From contig JBOZIK010000001.1 in assembly GCA_051453625.1 (NCBI GenBank), positions 181,090,720 through 181,112,369 on the forward strand: a stretch of DNA of 21,650 nt, given 5' to 3'. This DNA is from Welwitschia mirabilis. Its lineage: Eukaryota > Gnetophyta > Gnetopsida > Welwitschiales. Under the pieces are notes generated by a model. That model saw only the letters and a list, made by a program, of their open reading frames with translations. It searched no databases and had not been told where the DNA came from. Made by a program: the position numbers and the translations under genes. This document shows, piece after piece, positions 19,887 through 21,650 of this stretch. The first letter of the stretch is position 1; each line of letters opens with the position of its first letter.

Positions 19887-20566
19887 ATGCTATTGAGGGG
19901 TACAAGTGTTGTCGTCATTTATGTAAGTATATCATACCTCTATTTAGTTATTTGTTTATGCCACATTATATTTTATTAAGAGCTATAGGTTTTTAGTGTG
20001 TAGTATTTCAGTTTCAGTTTTTTGATTTTAGTTTTCTATAAAAAATTGTGGTTGTTTCCTTTGTCATTTCCACAATAAAAGAGGACGAAAGTGTGCACTT
20101 TTTATTTTTAATTTTATTTTTGGATTTTGATTTTCTACAATAAATTAGTTTCTTTTATCTCCTGTGATGTTTGGATGACTAGGTAGATGACAGTCCTATT
20201 TTTTGTGTTTTCCACTTTCTATTTTAGCTATGGTTATATTTCTATTTTCCTATTTTTTATGTGTGTTGTTGCTTCTATCATCCTCATGACAGACAGGATG
20301 ATATTGTTCTTGTTTATTTATTTTCTGTTGTTTGCAGGAATCATGATAAGTTCAGTCCACAAAAAGGCTTATCAGGAAAAAAAACAGGTTACTGATAAAT
20401 GAAAGTATTAATGAAGGACATGAATATAAACTCCAGGTGCATACATTATTTTTTTGAATCTCATTTTATTTTTAAAACTCGATCATCTTTAAGCACCTAC
20501 CTTCATCTTGAACTAAGATTCTCTTCTTTCCATTCTTCTTAAAAATGAATAGTAATAGAAGAACCC
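19887..20566 (+). other. Leader of right Ty3/gypsy element
   Basis: About 680 bp of T-rich sequence between the PBS and the gag-region ORF. It contains three more family quasi-palindromes (20062-20088, 20161-20196, 20277-20304) and a possible intron at 19923-20337. The 71-residue hydrophobic open frame at 20187-20402 has no counterpart in the left element's leader and looks like a product of T-rich composition. Confidence 0.5.
19923..20337 (+). other. Candidate intron in the gypsy leader
   Basis: A strong donor (TAT then GTAAGTAT) and a strong acceptor (TTTTCTGTTGTTTGCAG then GAATC) bracket 415 T-rich bases. Plant introns are T-rich with this kind of acceptor, and some plant Ty3/gypsy elements are known to splice their leader or internal region. 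The left element does not clearly keep the donor, so this is tentative. Confidence 0.3.
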
Positions 20567-20576
20567 NNNNNNNNNN
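20567..20576. other. Assembly gap of 10 N
   Basis: A short N run at the start of the gag-region ORF. The true sequence and start codon of this ORF may be hidden here. Confidence 0.95.
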
Positions 20577-21650
20577 AAATACTTCGATAAAGTTTTTCTT
20601 AAAAAAAATAGAAAAGAATTTGAGAAAAAAGGTAAGAAAACACTTAAAGAGCTTTTAGCAAAAAAAGGGAGATCAACACAAAATAATGTTGAGAATAGAA
20701 TCTTGTCCCATTCTTCTTTTCAACCATCTTATTATTTCCCTTTTTCTTTCCAAAACCCATATAGGAACAATAATGAAAATCTTAAAAATCCAACTTATAC
20801 AATCACTTTTGCCCATCCCATTCATCTCCCATAAACTACTATGAAGAAGAGAAAGAACCAATAGAAGAATTGAGGGACACAGTAAGATACTAAGAAGATA
20901 CCAAAAAATGCATGGAAAATACCAATAAAAAATTAGAAAATTTGGTTGCAATTGTTCAACAAAATCTTCTATCTCTTCAAATGCAAAATTTTCAAAACTA
21001 TCCTGATTCATCTTACCTTGAGAAAAATGAAAACAACTTAGGAATGAATGATTATAATTCTTACTTCCAACTTGAGAATAAAATTTAGACCAAACTTCAT
21101 CATTCTACTCATTACAAGATGAGCAAAAGAGAGATAATGACAATTCAACTATATCTTTCAATAATGAATATGAGGATGACTATTTTTTAGATAATGATGA
21201 TGAGGTATTAGAAAACCATCCGTTAGATGAAGAATGCATTCATGAACAATCTAAAAATTCTTTAATCTATGACAAAAATGATGATCACATTTCTCCTCTT
21301 AATGGAAACAACAACCTGCAATAAGATGATGAGAATAGTGAAGAAGAAAAGATGATAACATTAAAATTTTAGATCATATCTGAAAATTTCACATATTTTG
21401 TAAGGATGAAGGAGTTTCACTAATACTAGAGGCTCAACTTTTGAAATTAATGGAGATAAGCATTAAAGCAGAATCAATGAAAAATGATCAACTCAACTAA
21501 AATGAGGATTATAGCTTAGAATTAATGGAGTTATTTAAAGAGAAAGATGAATAAGACCAAGAAACATTAAAATATCTTTTATCAAATAATGAAAATAATG
21601 AGAGCTTTTCTTTCTACAATATTTCTAATGATATTGTTAAGGACTCCACT
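20577..21650 (+). pseudogene. Decayed gag-region ORF of right Ty3/gypsy element, continuing past the window
   Basis: On the plus strand, after a basic and Pro/Tyr/Phe-rich start (about 20700-20850), one frame reads EEEKEPIEELRDTVRY, a stop, then a coiled-coil-like part (ENTNKKLENLVAIVQQNLLS, about 20910-20970), SSYLEKNENNLGM, and after a frameshift KRENNDNSTISFNNEYEDDY. An acidic tract with EECIHEQSKNSLIYDKNDDH follows (about 21225-21285). It corresponds block by block to the minus-strand ORF at 1-1900. Stops are often TAA or TAG where Gln or Trp would fit. The position after the PBS and leader points to Gag or an additional 5' ORF. No recognisable Gag core motif is visible. The 112-residue minus-strand frame at 20673-21011 is an antisense shadow. 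Confidence 0.6.

Noticed and set aside
20187-20402. Hydrophobic 71-residue plus-strand frame resembling a small membrane protein
   Set aside because: It lies in the T-rich leader of the gypsy element, overlaps a candidate intron and has no counterpart in the other copy. T-rich codons give Phe, Leu and Ile by chance.
20673-21011. The longest open frame in the window (112 residues, minus strand)
   Set aside because: It is antisense to the gypsy gag-region ORF. The plus-strand reading is supported by similarity to the left-hand copy, while the minus-strand reading has no counterpart there.
1-21650. CRISPR array, bacterial operon, tRNA or rRNA genes, organelle insert
   Set aside because: There are no regularly spaced identical repeats, no prokaryotic gene organisation, no cloverleaf or conserved rRNA sequence recognised, and the base composition and element content are those of a plant nuclear repeat region.

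Overview
This window is almost certainly plant nuclear DNA from a repeat-rich, heterochromatin-like region. It is very AT-rich (roughly 70% or more by eye), almost free of CG dinucleotides, and contains no intact protein-coding gene, rRNA or tRNA that I can support. Nearly everything recognisable is decayed retrotransposon. The species cannot be named from this sequence. The plant assignment rests on a SIRE/Maximus-like Ty1/copia element, on a tRNA-Asp-type primer site typical of plant Athila/Tat Ty3/gypsy elements, and on the LTR features.

Layout: (1) 1-4548, minus strand: the 5' part of an Athila/Tat-like Ty3/gypsy element, reading toward position 1. From high to low coordinates it has two tandem LTR copies (3858-4548 and 2633-3632, separated by a 225-N gap), a decayed primer binding site (2612-2629), a leader, and a broken gag-region ORF (1 to about 1900) with a coiled-coil-like part and an acidic Asn/Asp/Glu-rich part. 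(2) About 4610-8192, plus strand: a LINE-like non-LTR retrotransposon with recognisable reverse-transcriptase blocks (about 6440-7160), bracketed by two direct repeats of about 200 bp. (3) 8193-9491: AT-rich DNA with nothing recognised. (4) 9497-18247, minus strand: a complete but dead SIRE/Maximus-like Ty1/copia element with 3' LTR, polypurine tract, a third-ORF region, gag-pol (RNase H, RT, integrase, protease, gag in ascending coordinates), PBS and 5' LTR. (5) 18253-18818: no gene seen. (6) 18819-21650, plus strand: a second copy of the same Ty3/gypsy family as in (1), with LTR, TATA box, PBS, leader and gag-region ORF, running off the window end.

The two Ty3/gypsy copies point away from each other and flank the LINE and the copia element. 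Their gag-region proteins align despite heavy decay. Mutations are dominated by C-to-T / G-to-A changes: CAG or CAA codons became stops, RT YVDD became YVND, the protease DSG became NSR, and the left gypsy PBS differs from the ideal site only by transitions. This fits long-term cytosine methylation and deamination of silenced elements.

One assembly problem is likely. A 122-bp segment is repeated with 4 mismatches on the two sides of an exactly 100-N gap in the copia 5' LTR. Removing the gap and one copy gives an LTR length matching the intact 3' LTR to within a few bases. I found no functional novel system. The most interesting items are the conserved acidic gag-region ORF of the gypsy family, its repeated GTCATC/GATGAC quasi-palindromes, and the repeat-bracketed LINE.
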